From positions 62,001 through 126,000 of the forward strand of contig NZ_JAPQNS010000017.1 of the NCBI RefSeq assembly GCF_028867935.1: 64,000 nucleotides of DNA. Reading direction: 5' to 3'. Below are positions 17,264 through 25,658 of this stretch, in pieces. Every line of letters starts with the position of its first letter. The first letter of the stretch is position 1. The DNA is from Flavobacterium sp. SUN052. GTDB taxonomy: Bacteria > Bacteroidota > Bacteroidia > Flavobacteriales > Flavobacteriaceae. A program made the position numbers and the translations under genes. The notes under the pieces are model-generated. The model was not told where the DNA came from. It made no database searches and worked only from the letters and a program-made list of their open reading frames with translations.

Positions 17264-19193
17264 CATAAATAGTGAGGAGGATGCTTGTGCCGGTGGGTGC
17301 CGGGTCAAACAGAAGGGTAATCTGAGCCAGTTCGGCCCGTTTAAACATATTCTGGATGCCAACGCCATTGGCGCGGGCGGTAGCAAAGTCGAAACCCGTG
17401 CCGTTATCTTCAACCGACACTTCCACCATGTGATCGTCGCCAAAAAACTGCACATAAACCCGGCTCGCCCCCGAATGCCGGACTATGTTGGTAAACAGTT
17501 CCTGCACAATATGGTAGATACTCTGTTGCTGAATGGGCCTGAGTTGGTTTGCTTTGTTCTGGGAATGATCTTTAAAGGCAAACCGGATGACCGAAAAATC
17601 ATTGAACCGGCCCACCAGCGTTTCCACCTTCTCGGTCAGGGAACGTTCGTTGTCTTTGATGAGGTTATGGCTTAGCAAACGCATTTCGGAGATGGCAGTC
17701 CGAATAAGCTGTCGGCTTTTGTCAGTGTCGGCGTTGGCTTCTGGGCGGCTAAGATAGCCCAGGGCGGCAGCAAGGGTGTTGCCCACCTGATCGTGCAGGT
17801 CGCGGCCAATGCGTTCGACCTCCTGCCGACGCAGTGCGTTGACAGCCTCCTGTGCCTGCCGAACCTCCTGCTGCATCTGACGTTTGCTGACCAGCTCGCG
17901 CCGGAACTGCATCACAATCAGGTAGGTGAGCAGGCCAATGAGCAACAGTGGGTTTTGGGTAGGAGACGAGTATTTAAGCAGCGAGGGGTTTGGGGTTAGC
18001 AGGAAATCAACTAAGTGTCGCACGAAGAGATCGCCCGCAAACACCAGCATAAACAATCCCATATAGGCAGTACCCGTACGCCGGTAGGCCCGCCAACTAA
18101 AATAACTCATCCAACCCAGACCGACATACGTCATGATCATCAGGGTTCGGTTGATGGGGGCGTTCAGATACACATACACCTGGGGCGGCAGCAGATGTAG
18201 CAGCACGCCGAGCAGATTGATCCCCATAATGGTCCACATGGCGGGTTTGTACCAGCGCAAGTCCTGAACAGCCGGCTTAAAAACCTCATATAGAAATGGA
18301 TGGGCTATCACATTCAGCGTAAACCAGCAGCAGGTGGTAATGTTGCTGCTGCTGAAGGACATGAAGTCGGGATAAGGAAGCCCGCTCAGGTAGCCGTAGA
18401 ACGCACAGGTCTGTAACATAACTACCAGCATTACGTAGCCGAAGCTCCGCATGAGCAAGCTGGGCGTGGAAAGACCCACAATGAGGGAGATCAGCCCAAT
18501 CACTAAGCAACTGAAAATGACTAGTATTTCTTCGATGTTATGGGACAGCAACTGCCCGGCAAACGCCGACCGACTACTCATGGTCAGATCCAGCTCATGG
18601 TAGCCCACGTAGCTGTTGGTACGGAGCAACACCCCAATGGTCTGGCCGGGTGGCACCGTGAAAGGAAAGGCGTAGCGATAGGTAGAAAAAAAACGCTGGG
18701 CAAGGGTGGTGTTCTGGGAGAAAGTCGCCACCGAGTCGAGCCGGGCCACGCTTGGCCGGGTGGTCGTCGGCAACTCCACTGTTGGTGCCCCAAACCGGGC
18801 CAGAAACAGGGTGGCCTTCCCACAGCGATGCGGCAGGAAGGACAGGACCACCTCGCTGGGCGCGGAGGTGGGGTTAGTCAACTCGGTATAGACCCAACCC
18901 TGGGGCACCTCTGACGAATGACCATGGATAACAAAATAAGGATGACGATTAGGTTTATACGTTTGCTGAATTCGCCGTCTCAGGCTCACCAGAGACTCCC
19001 CCGGCACCAACCGGAAGTCCGGGGTCATCAGCACGCGATTGTTGAGCAACGTTTGCCCAAAGGATTCTGTCAGGCGGAAACCGAAACCGTCGGGAGGAAC
19101 GGGCGTATTAGGAAAAAAAAGATGCAGAAGCGTATAAATGGCTAATCCTATACCGTACAGAATTAAGCCTAGCTTCAGAGTTAACTTAGGCAT
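17214..19193 (-). CDS. 7TM-DISM sensor histidine kinase (HisKA_3/NarX-like)
   Basis: 659 residues. One N-terminal membrane anchor (about 6-27), a periplasmic region (about 28-205), then a seven-helix DISM block (about 210-440) and a short coiled coil. The HisKA_3 domain has phospho-acceptor His467 in ERIGRDLHDQVGNTL. The HATPase domain has QELFTNIVRHSGAS and a G box VEDNGTGFD followed by GVGIQNM. It is paired with the overlapping LuxR-type regulator. It is the second DISM sensor in this window; the first is the hybrid protein at 3404. The two share architecture of the input part but differ in kinase class. The signal is unknown. Confidence 0.92.
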   Translation of the reverse strand: MPKLTLKLGLILYGIGLAIYTLLHLFFPNTPVPPDGFGFRLTESFGQTLLNNRVLMTPDFRLVPGESLVSLRRRIQQTYKPNRHPYFVIHGHSSEVPQGWVYTELTNPTSAPSEVVLSFLPHRCGKATLFLARFGAPTVELPTTTRPSVARLDSVATFSQNTTLAQRFFSTYRYAFPFTVPPGQTIGVLLRTNSYVGYHELDLTMSSRSAFAGQLLSHNIEEILVIFSCLVIGLISLIVGLSTPSLLMRSFGYVMLVVMLQTCAFYGYLSGLPYPDFMSFSSSNITTCCWFTLNVIAHPFLYEVFKPAVQDLRWYKPAMWTIMGINLLGVLLHLLPPQVYVYLNAPINRTLMIMTYVGLGWMSYFSWRAYRRTGTAYMGLFMLVFAGDLFVRHLVDFLLTPNPSLLKYSSPTQNPLLLIGLLTYLIVMQFRRELVSKRQMQQEVRQAQEAVNALRRQEVERIGRDLHDQVGNTLAAALGYLSRPEANADTDKSRQLIRTAISEMRLLSHNLIKDNERSLTEKVETLVGRFNDFSVIRFAFKDHSQNKANQLRPIQQQSIYHIVQELFTNIVRHSGASRVYVQFFGDDHMVEVSVEDNGTGFDFATARANGVGIQNMFKRAELAQITLLFDPAPTGTSILLTIYDEEALPNHPDRRPSAF

Positions 19194-19249
19194 TCGGGAG
19201 ATTGAATGAGCAAGTGTAAAGGTAAGTAATGTACTTAATACTTATGCTT

Positions 19250-19290
19250 AAGTAGACCTATATAATCAAAGTAGACCTATCAAGGTCCAC
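19250..19290. promoter_or_regulatory. Tandem AAGTAGACCTAT boxes between divergent genes
   Basis: AAGTAGACCTAT occurs at 19250-19261 and again at 19269-19280, a 19-bp period that is close to two helical turns. The second box plus AGGTCCAC (19283-19290) forms a near-palindrome with GTAGACCT. It lies 57 bp upstream of the kinase start and about 145 bp upstream of the DUF4394 gene. Likely an operator; the binding protein is inferred to be the LuxR-type regulator or an AraC/LytTR relative. Confidence 0.5.
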
Positions 19291-19392
19291 CATCTTTTTG
19301 GCTGTTAATCTGTCTAATAACCACGTTTATTTTATCCCACTACATCAAAAAATCAATAAATTAAATCCGAATTAAAGCCTGTCACGTAATTG

Positions 19393-19418
19393 AGGTGTTA
19401 GTAGTCTGTTTAACACCT
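19393..19418. promoter_or_regulatory. Perfect 8-bp inverted repeat upstream of the DUF4394 gene
   Basis: AGGTGTTA (19393-19400) and TAACACCT (19411-19418) flank a 10-bp spacer, ending 16 bp before the ATG. It could be an operator or a 5'-UTR hairpin close to the ribosome site. Confidence 0.45.
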
Positions 19419-19434
19419 AAAAACCATCTACGTC

Positions 19435-20976
19435 ATGTTCACTTTTCCTCGTAGCCAGCGCGTTTGGGCCTTGCCCTTAGTAGCCGTTGGTATGTTGACA
19501 ATGTTTTCGTGTGAGTCTCCCCAGGAGGCAAAAGCACCCGCTCCTTCTGGTGAAGCCCGGTTAGCTGGACCAATCACATTTTATGCGCTTACAGATGGGA
19601 ATCAGCTATTGCAGCTATCTACATCTGCGCCTTCTTCACCGATGGCAACTGTCACCGTAACAGGCTTAACCTCGGGCGACCGCCTGATGGCAATTGACTT
19701 CCGGCCAGCTACTGGCCAATTGTATGGGGTTACGAATACGAGTCGTGTATACATGATTAACCCTGTAAATGGGGCTGCTCGTGCGGTGGGTAGTGCGCCA
19801 TTTTCACCAGCAGCTTCGGGGGATGCCTTTGGGTTTGATTTTAATCCAACGGTAGACCGCATACGTCTAGTGAGCAATAATGGCCAGGATCTTCGTCTGA
19901 ATCCCGAGACGGGCGGAGTTGCCGCTGTCGACGGAAACATTAATGGTGCACCTAATGCGTCTATTTCGGGAGTTGCCTATACCAATAACTTCTCAGGAGC
20001 TACTACAACAACGCTCTATACAATTGATCCAGTAAATGATAAATTGTACATTCAAAACCCGCCAAATAACGGAACGCAGGTGGAAGTCGGATCGCTGGGT
20101 GTAGATATTATTGGCTCTAGTGGATTTGATATTGGGCCAACGGGTGAGGCCATTGCTGCTCTTGGTCGTACCGGTAGCGGCTCTGAACTGTATGAAATCA
20201 ATCTTAGCAACGGTCAGGCAACCAAATTAGGCGACTTTCCTGGTCAAAGTATCATTGGTTTAGCTATTCCAACGTCACCAGTTGCTTACGCCGTTGATGG
20301 CCTGAACCGACTGATGGTTTTCAACCCAATGAGCCCTGGTACGCCAATCATGAAAACCTTGACAGGCATGCAATCGGGCGAGATGTTGGTTGGTATCGAC
20401 TTCCGTCCGGCTAACGGGCAGTTGTACGGCTTGAGCAACATGAGCCAGATTTACACGATCAACACGTCTAATGGTGCCGTTGCGGCAGTTGGTACACCTT
20501 TCAGCCCGATGATTACCAGTTCGGATGTTGGTTTCGATTTCAACCCAACTGTTGATCGAATCCGGGTGGTGACCAGCACAGGCCAAAATCTTCGTTTGAA
20601 TCCAGATACAGGTGGCGTAGCTGCTATTGATGGTAACCTGAATCCTGGCACGCCAACAGTAACGGGTGCAGCCTATACGAACAACTTCGCAGGAGCAACC
20701 ACAACAGTTTTGTACACAATTGATGCCAGAACAGACAAACTGCTGCGTCAGGACCCGCCCAATAACGGTACACTGGTAGAAATTGGATCGCTGGGCTGGA
20801 ACATCGAAGGAGCTAATGGCTTTGACATCGGCGGAACCAGCAATAATGCATACGCGCTGCTTCGTCAGGGAGTGATGTCGGGCGTTTACCGGGTCGACTT
20901 AACGACTGGGGCGGCTACCTCAGTGGCAACATTCCCATCGCCTGTGCAGGCAATGGCTGTTGGCTTGGGCTTTTAA
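19435..20976 (+). CDS. DUF4394 lipoprotein with internal duplication
   Basis: 513 residues. The N-terminus has a hydrophobic segment ending in Cys (MLTMFSCES), so it is likely a lipoprotein. Two DUF4394 units follow, at about 45-275 and 285-513. Each contains the same series: GIDFRP or AIDFRPATGQLYG, an YTIN/YMIN strand, FDFNPTVDRIR, GQNLRLNPDTGGVAAIDGN, AYTNNF-GATTT-LYTID, and FDIG. The repeats suggest a beta-propeller. The family has no known biochemical role. The gene is divergent from the DISM kinase and shares its upstream region, so it may be one of that system's targets. Confidence 0.88.
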   Translation: MFTFPRSQRVWALPLVAVGMLTMFSCESPQEAKAPAPSGEARLAGPITFYALTDGNQLLQLSTSAPSSPMATVTVTGLTSGDRLMAIDFRPATGQLYGVTNTSRVYMINPVNGAARAVGSAPFSPAASGDAFGFDFNPTVDRIRLVSNNGQDLRLNPETGGVAAVDGNINGAPNASISGVAYTNNFSGATTTTLYTIDPVNDKLYIQNPPNNGTQVEVGSLGVDIIGSSGFDIGPTGEAIAALGRTGSGSELYEINLSNGQATKLGDFPGQSIIGLAIPTSPVAYAVDGLNRLMVFNPMSPGTPIMKTLTGMQSGEMLVGIDFRPANGQLYGLSNMSQIYTINTSNGAVAAVGTPFSPMITSSDVGFDFNPTVDRIRVVTSTGQNLRLNPDTGGVAAIDGNLNPGTPTVTGAAYTNNFAGATTTVLYTIDARTDKLLRQDPPNNGTLVEIGSLGWNIEGANGFDIGGTSNNAYALLRQGVMSGVYRVDLTTGAATSVATFPSPVQAMAVGLGF

Positions 20977-21003
20977 GTAGGAAAGGCTGGTAATTTATAC
21001 AGA

Positions 21004-21043
21004 GTGGCTGGTTGACTGACTTTATTGTTTGTTGATCAGCCAC
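21004..21043. terminator. Hairpin between convergent genes
   Basis: GTGGCTG (21004-21010) and CAGCCAC (21037-21043) pair, extended imperfectly inward (GTTGAC/GTTGAT). It lies between the stop codons at 20976 and 21050. Confidence 0.55.
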
Positions 21044-21049
21044 TTACTT

Positions 21050-21451
21050 TTACTTTCCAATCCACTTCATTTCCAGCTTTTGCGCTAGTTTCAGCAGATC
21101 AGTATAATCACCTGGTTTGGTAATAAAATCAGATGCACCAGATGCCATAGCTTTGGCGCGTTCCTGGGGATTTGACGAGGTAGTATAAATAACAACCGGC
21201 ATTTCGGTAAACCGATGGTTGCGTCGAAGCTCAGCCAGTGTCTGCATCCCGTTTAAGCGAGCCATGTTCAGATCTAACAGGACTAATTCGGGCAAGACAG
21301 CCTGTTTATTGAGGTACGGCAATACTTCATCACCGTCAGAAAGTGTTACCACTTCGATGGCGGGATTAGTTTGTTCAAAAACGTTTCGAATCAGGAACTG
21401 ATCGTCGGCGTCGTCGTCAACAACGACGATTGTGTTAGAAAATTCAAGCAT
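21050..21451 (-). CDS. Single-domain response regulator (receiver only)
   Basis: 133 residues, a complete receiver domain and nothing else. Acidic pocket VVVDDDADDQFLIRN, acceptor Asp60 in LVLLDLNMARLNG, Thr in IYTTSS, and Lys112 in FITKP. Such Rcp1/CheY-like proteins relay phosphate or act by protein contact, often with phytochrome-like or hybrid kinases. The extra acidic residues after the pocket are typical of that subgroup. No kinase is adjacent on its strand; the DISM kinases a few kb away are HisKA and HisKA_3 types, so partnership is open. Confidence 0.9.
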   Translation of the reverse strand: MLEFSNTIVVVDDDADDQFLIRNVFEQTNPAIEVVTLSDGDEVLPYLNKQAVLPELVLLDLNMARLNGMQTLAELRRNHRFTEMPVVIYTTSSNPQERAKAMASGASDFITKPGDYTDLLKLAQKLEMKWIGK

Positions 21452-21591
21452 TTGCTACGGCGAAAATCGTACTTACGGCTTGCCAAATATACGTTATTTT
21501 AACTATTTCCTATGTTAGTTTAGCGAACAACCGACAAGGACACACTAACTTACGTATTGATTATCAGACAATTATCTTATATTAATAAATA

Positions 21592-22506
21592 TTAATACGT
21601 TTTTGTCATATCAGCCGGGATGGCCAAAATAACAGTACCGGTGTTATAGTTTTCTGATACCAGCTTATTGACAGCCTCTTGCTCTACCGATGAAATAGTT
21701 AAAATCCGCAGCGACGGTTGTTTTTGATGGAGATACCAGCTTATTCCTTCAAAGTTCTTAGAGTGGTAATCGCCATTGTAGTGCAGCAAAATTTTACCTT
21801 CCTGCCAGTTCTGTAAAATGCTGTTTGCCATAGTCGCATCTTTTATGGCTTGAGCACGAGCAAAATTCGCAGCCCTATCTGAAGGTTCACTCTTTGGACC
21901 CGTGCTTCCGGTACTTGCCGACCCGCCATGCGATGGATCTGCCATCATCTCCATCATTCCTTTATAGCCCGGCAATGTTAAATCGACCGTCAACGGCAAT
22001 GGAGCCAGCCATTGTTTGTTTGCCACTGTGTCGAGCGCAGCCAGGCCTTGCCGAGATACCAAAGTCGCGTATCGACGCGGCACGTTTGCGGCTACAAAAG
22101 GAATTTTGTTGTTCCGTGCAAAATCCACCAAGGGACGATAATCGGTATCGTAATTGGGCCACAACCGGGCCTGTTTCGCAAATTCTTTATCGGTAATGCT
22201 GCCCTGCACATAGCTGCTCAAAGCCGCCTGATTGTCGGTCTCGAACATTTCGGCCGCCAATACCAACTGGCTTTTTTTCTGAGCATACAAATCTTTTGTA
22301 AGCTGTAATTCAAGCCAGTGACAAATGGGATTATTGTGCAGCTCTCCAAACAGCACCACATCGGCCTCGGCAGCCTGTTTCAGCAGTTTGGCGTAACTAA
22401 TGGCTTTCCCTTTCTGAGAATACAGTTGGTAGGCAGGCTGATCAGGCGTTAGATTAATGAATAATGCACAATGAATAATGAGTACTACCAAACGGACTAA
22501 TTTCAT
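21592..22506 (-). CDS. ChaN-like (haem-binding/TIKI-fold) secreted protein
   Basis: 304 residues. The core has the ChaN signature: VVLFGELHNNPICHWLE, then LAAEMFETDNQ, a central ARLWPNYDTDYRPLVDFA stretch, and the closing HYNGDYHSKNFEGISWYL. ChaN proteins are iron-regulated and some bind haem dimers. A gly/ser insert (PSHGGSASTGSTG) lies near residue 195. The N-terminus works as a signal peptide, but its hydrophobic core (LIIHCALFIN) is coded by one arm of an intergenic inverted repeat (22465-22544), which suggests an N-terminus remodelled by the repeat. The DUF1080 gene lies immediately upstream on the same strand. Confidence 0.85.
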   Translation of the reverse strand: MKLVRLVVLIIHCALFINLTPDQPAYQLYSQKGKAISYAKLLKQAAEADVVLFGELHNNPICHWLELQLTKDLYAQKKSQLVLAAEMFETDNQAALSSYVQGSITDKEFAKQARLWPNYDTDYRPLVDFARNNKIPFVAANVPRRYATLVSRQGLAALDTVANKQWLAPLPLTVDLTLPGYKGMMEMMADPSHGGSASTGSTGPKSEPSDRAANFARAQAIKDATMANSILQNWQEGKILLHYNGDYHSKNFEGISWYLHQKQPSLRILTISSVEQEAVNKLVSENYNTGTVILAIPADMTKTY

Positions 22507-22544
22507 AGGTTTTGTCGGGTGTTTTGCCCATTATTCATTGTGCA
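22465..22544. repeat. Inverted repeat (AATGAATAATG type) overlapping the ChaN-like start
   Basis: A 16-bp perfect arm pair, TGCACAATGAATAATG (22465-22480) and its complement (22529-22544), surrounds a 48-bp spacer that contains the ChaN-like start codon at 22504-22506. Related words (AATGAATAATG, AATGAACAAT) extend both arms. The left arm is inside coding sequence. Confidence 0.88.
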
Positions 22545-22566
22545 CTAGCGCCTTACTAATTGTTCA

Positions 22567-23346
22567 TTACAATTCCCGCACCCAAATATTACGGAAACCA
22601 ACCGGGTTGCCGTGATCCTGCAAAATGATTGGCCCTTTGGCCGCTACCTGCATTTTGGGGTAACCAATATACTCGGTGGTTCCTTTCACGGCCACGTGGT
22701 TCTGAACCAACACGCCGTTCAACAATACTGTTACGTAAGCAGGATCGATCATGATACCAGCTTTGCTGAAACGGGGAGCCGTGAAAACAATGTCGTAGGT
22801 CTGCCACTCACCAGGTTTGCGGCTAGGGTTCGCCAATGGAATAGCCTGTTTGTAGATCGAGCCAACCATGCCATTTACGTAAGTTGGGTTGTTGTAATTG
22901 TCGAGTACCTGCACCTCGTACCGGCCGTGCAAAAACACACCGCTATTACCCCGTCCCTGCCCGTTTCCTTCAACTTTTTCGGGCGTTTGAAACTCAATGT
23001 GTAGCTGCATATCACCAAAGTCTTGCTTGGTTTTGGCCGACGATGTTTTGCCTGAATACAACACGCCATCACGCACGATCCATTGAAGGGGGTCTGTGCT
23101 GTTTGTTGGGTTGTAGCCCTTGTTAGCTACCCAGGCGTCAGCATTTTTACCATCAAACAGCACAATTGCATCTGATGGAGGGGTCGTACCAGCTGTGTTG
23201 GCCGAGAACACGCCGGGCGTTACAACGGGAGGAACGGGCTCCCAAACTTCCGATGACTCAGGCGTTTGTTTTGAGGGTTGAACTTGAGCAAAAGCAAATC
23301 CTACGGCAGCCAGGCTTAGGAAAAGGGTTGATGTTGTCTTTTTCAT
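22567..23346 (-). CDS. DUF1080 family secreted protein (3-keto-glycoside hydrolase type)
   Basis: 259 residues from the ATG at 23346, chosen because a signal peptide follows (MKKTTSTLFLSLAAVGFAFAQ). The frame continues six codons further upstream. The single DUF1080 concanavalin-like domain shows IVLFDGKNADAWV, WIVRDGVLYSG, GDMQLHIEFQTP, NSGVFLHGRYEVQVLDNY, the KPGEWQTYDIVFTAPRF strand and the closing IILQDHGNPVGFRNIWVREL. Members act on 3-keto-sugars or bind glycans in the periplasm or outside. A second DUF1080 protein is encoded divergently at 23775 and is followed by a sugar-dehydrogenase-like cytochrome, so the three may form a keto-sugar pathway. Confidence 0.9.
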   Translation of the reverse strand: MKKTTSTLFLSLAAVGFAFAQVQPSKQTPESSEVWEPVPPVVTPGVFSANTAGTTPPSDAIVLFDGKNADAWVANKGYNPTNSTDPLQWIVRDGVLYSGKTSSAKTKQDFGDMQLHIEFQTPEKVEGNGQGRGNSGVFLHGRYEVQVLDNYNNPTYVNGMVGSIYKQAIPLANPSRKPGEWQTYDIVFTAPRFSKAGIMIDPAYVTVLLNGVLVQNHVAVKGTTEYIGYPKMQVAAKGPIILQDHGNPVGFRNIWVREL

Positions 23347-23466
23347 GAATTGGAAATAGGTCATTTAATTGTCAAAATTAACGCACAACAGCGGTTTTCC
23401 TTACAAAGACAACGAATCGTCCGGTCTATCTGTCGCGATTGTCACACAATGAAGGTATGAAGAAAA

Positions 23467-23679
23467 TTATCCTGACGATTCAGCACTATTTAGATCAATG
23501 TTGTCTTCCCACTGCACGCTAACACACAGTGCCATCAATTGCTGCCTTTGCTGAGTCCTGACAAAATTTTGTAGGGCTATTTCGACCACCTCTTTTTTTG
23601 TTTTAGCATGACTCAGTCTTAGTGCCTGTTCCATAAGTTGATCATCAAGATCAGTGTTGATTCGCGTAAGGGTAATTTT
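23467..23679 (-). pseudogene. Orphan VapB-type antitoxin gene lacking a standard start
   Basis: In the gap between the two DUF1080 genes the minus strand encodes a VapB-like antitoxin. It reads KITLTRINTDLDDQLMEQAL, then RLSHAKTKKEVVEIALQNF and VRTQQRQQLMALC..., ending at the stop 23467-23469. Length and motifs match VapB (ribbon-helix-helix start, K-T-KEVVE helix). The codon expected to be ATG before AAA reads GTA. The frame has no ATG, GTG or TTG before codon 16, and upstream it is closed by TAG at 23692-23694. No PIN toxin follows. It is either a decayed solitary antitoxin or starts at ATT. The rest of this ~430-bp gap shows no other gene. Confidence 0.7.
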
Positions 23680-23741
23680 TACAACACAAACCTACCCATC
23701 TTTTAGTATTCCCAAAGGAAACTTTTAACGTAAAAACGAGC

Positions 23742-23749
23742 TAATTTTG
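23742..23749 (+). promoter_or_regulatory. Possible -7 element (TAATTTTG) for the 23775 gene
   Basis: Matches the Bacteroidota -7 consensus TAnnTTTG exactly, 25 bp before the ATG. No clear TTTG -33 box is present at the right distance, so confidence is moderate. Confidence 0.4.
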
Positions 23750-23774
23750 AGATCGTTTTTACCTATCAAACCAC

Positions 23775-25652
23775 ATGATCTACGCTTTCTCTTTGCCCCG
23801 GATATTAGTCAGTGCCGGGTTGCTGATTTGGGGCGGGGCAGTATTGGCTCAGGCGCCTGCAAGTCGCTTGGCCACCCTGCCTCTCACCGATCTCAGTGCT
23901 TTTCAAAAACCTTCGGCCAACTGGCGCATTGCAGGCGAGGCTTCGGCTAGCCTAAGTCAATCGAATGTCATTACCAGTCAACCCGGCACCGGCGTACTGG
24001 TAAATATCCCAGATAAAACCACATATGGGCAAGCATACAACCTGCTCACCACTCTGGAGCATGGCGACGTAGACCTCGAACTCGATTATATGATGGCAAA
24101 AAACTCCAACTCTGGGGTTTATTTGCAAGGCCGTTACGAAGTCCAGTTGTTTGACAGCTGGGGTGTTCGCAGTCCCAAAGTGGTTGACAATGGGTCTATT
24201 TACGAGCGTTGGGACGAAACTCGCCCTGACGGGGCAAAGGGATATGAAGGCCATGCCGCTCGCCAGAATGCCAGCCGGGCACCGGGTCTGTGGCAGCACT
24301 TAAAGGTATCGTTTCAGGCTCCCCGATTTGATGCGTCGGGGAAGAAAATTGAAAATGCCAAAATGGTGCGTGTTGAACTGAATGGCGTTTTACTACACGA
24401 AAACCTTGAAATCAGTGGCCCCACTCGCTCGTCGGCTTTCAACGACGAAAAAGCCACCGGACCGCTTATGCTACAGGGTGATCATGGCGCTGTAGCTTTC
24501 CGGAATATAAGTCTGGTAGCTTATGGCAAACCCCGCCCTGAGTTGATGGATCTGACTTACGAGGTATATAAAGGCAAATACGAACAGGAACCAGCCTACG
24601 CCAAGCTTCCTCCTGAAGCCAAAGGCCCCGTTACCACCCTGTCGGCTGCTCCAAACACGCTGAATAACGAGTTTCTGATACGCTATACGGGTAAGTTGAA
24701 AGTAACAGAACCCGGCGCTTATCGCTTCAACCTCGGTGTAACAGGTGGTGGGGGCGTGTTACGTATCAACAACAAACCCGTAATTGCGAAGGCCGAATGG
24801 AGCGGTAACGGCACTGTAGAGCTTCCCGCCGGCGACATACCTTTTGAGCTTATCTATAGTAAGTTTGTAGACTGGGCAAAACCTAATCTTGGCCTGGCCG
24901 TATCAGGACCCGGCATTCGGGAGTATACGCTGACCCGATCAATGGCCGACGAAGATGCGACCGACCCTATTCTGGTTGAAGCAACTACCAATACCCTGCT
25001 TCGTTCGTTTATGGACCTTCCGGGTGCGTCGGCAGCGGGTGTTATGGGGCAAACCAACCGCTCTGCCTATCGTGTAACACATGCCGTGTCGGTAGGGTCG
25101 CCCGAGCAAATTCACTACACATACGACCTCGATAATGGTTCAGTGGTGCAGGTTTGGCGGGGTACTTTCCTGGACACTACGCCTATGTGGAACGACCGGG
25201 GCGATGGCTCATCTCGCCCAACGGGTATGGTACAACGTTTCGGCAAACCTGCCCTGATGCTGGCTCCCCTCAATGCTGACCAGGCCTGGCCAACCGACAC
25301 TACCGGTAGCCATTATCGGCCCAAAGGCTATATGCTCGATGATCAGGATCGGCCAACGTTTCGCTACATGACGTATGGCGCTACGGTACAGGATCAAGTT
25401 CGGGTGTTGGACAATGGGCAGGGTTTACGCCGGGAACTGACGGTGCAGAATGCGACAACACCCCTTTTTGCCCGCCTGATGAGCGGCACTACCATTAAGC
25501 CCCTCGAAAATGGCCTGTATGTAGTTGACGGCCAGACTTATCTCCGTTTTGAAAGCGCCGACGGAACAGCACCAACCGTGCGGACAGTTAGTGGCAAACA
25601 AGAGCTGGTTGTGCCGGTAAAATCAAAACTGATCTACTCAATTCTTTTCTAA
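23775..25652 (+). CDS. Secreted DUF1080 plus PA14-like multidomain protein
   Basis: 625 residues with a signal peptide (VSAGLLIWGGAVLAQ). Residues about 30-255 are a DUF1080 domain (DVDLELDYMMAKNSNSGVYL, GRYEVQLFDSWG, GLWQHLKVSFQAPRFD, LMLQGDHGAVAFRNISLVAY). Residues about 265-390 look like a PA14/GLEYA-type carbohydrate-binding fold (NEFLIRYTGKLKVTEPGAYR, FELIYSKFVDWAKPNLGL). The C-terminal ~220 residues form an uncharacterised region common to such proteins. It lies 6 bp upstream of the cytochrome gene, in one operon. Likely acts on or binds extracellular keto-sugars; the exact substrate is not visible. Confidence 0.87.
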   Translation: MIYAFSLPRILVSAGLLIWGGAVLAQAPASRLATLPLTDLSAFQKPSANWRIAGEASASLSQSNVITSQPGTGVLVNIPDKTTYGQAYNLLTTLEHGDVDLELDYMMAKNSNSGVYLQGRYEVQLFDSWGVRSPKVVDNGSIYERWDETRPDGAKGYEGHAARQNASRAPGLWQHLKVSFQAPRFDASGKKIENAKMVRVELNGVLLHENLEISGPTRSSAFNDEKATGPLMLQGDHGAVAFRNISLVAYGKPRPELMDLTYEVYKGKYEQEPAYAKLPPEAKGPVTTLSAAPNTLNNEFLIRYTGKLKVTEPGAYRFNLGVTGGGGVLRINNKPVIAKAEWSGNGTVELPAGDIPFELIYSKFVDWAKPNLGLAVSGPGIREYTLTRSMADEDATDPILVEATTNTLLRSFMDLPGASAAGVMGQTNRSAYRVTHAVSVGSPEQIHYTYDLDNGSVVQVWRGTFLDTTPMWNDRGDGSSRPTGMVQRFGKPALMLAPLNADQAWPTDTTGSHYRPKGYMLDDQDRPTFRYMTYGATVQDQVRVLDNGQGLRRELTVQNATTPLFARLMSGTTIKPLENGLYVVDGQTYLRFESADGTAPTVRTVSGKQELVVPVKSKLIYSILF

Positions 25653-25658
25653 GCGATC

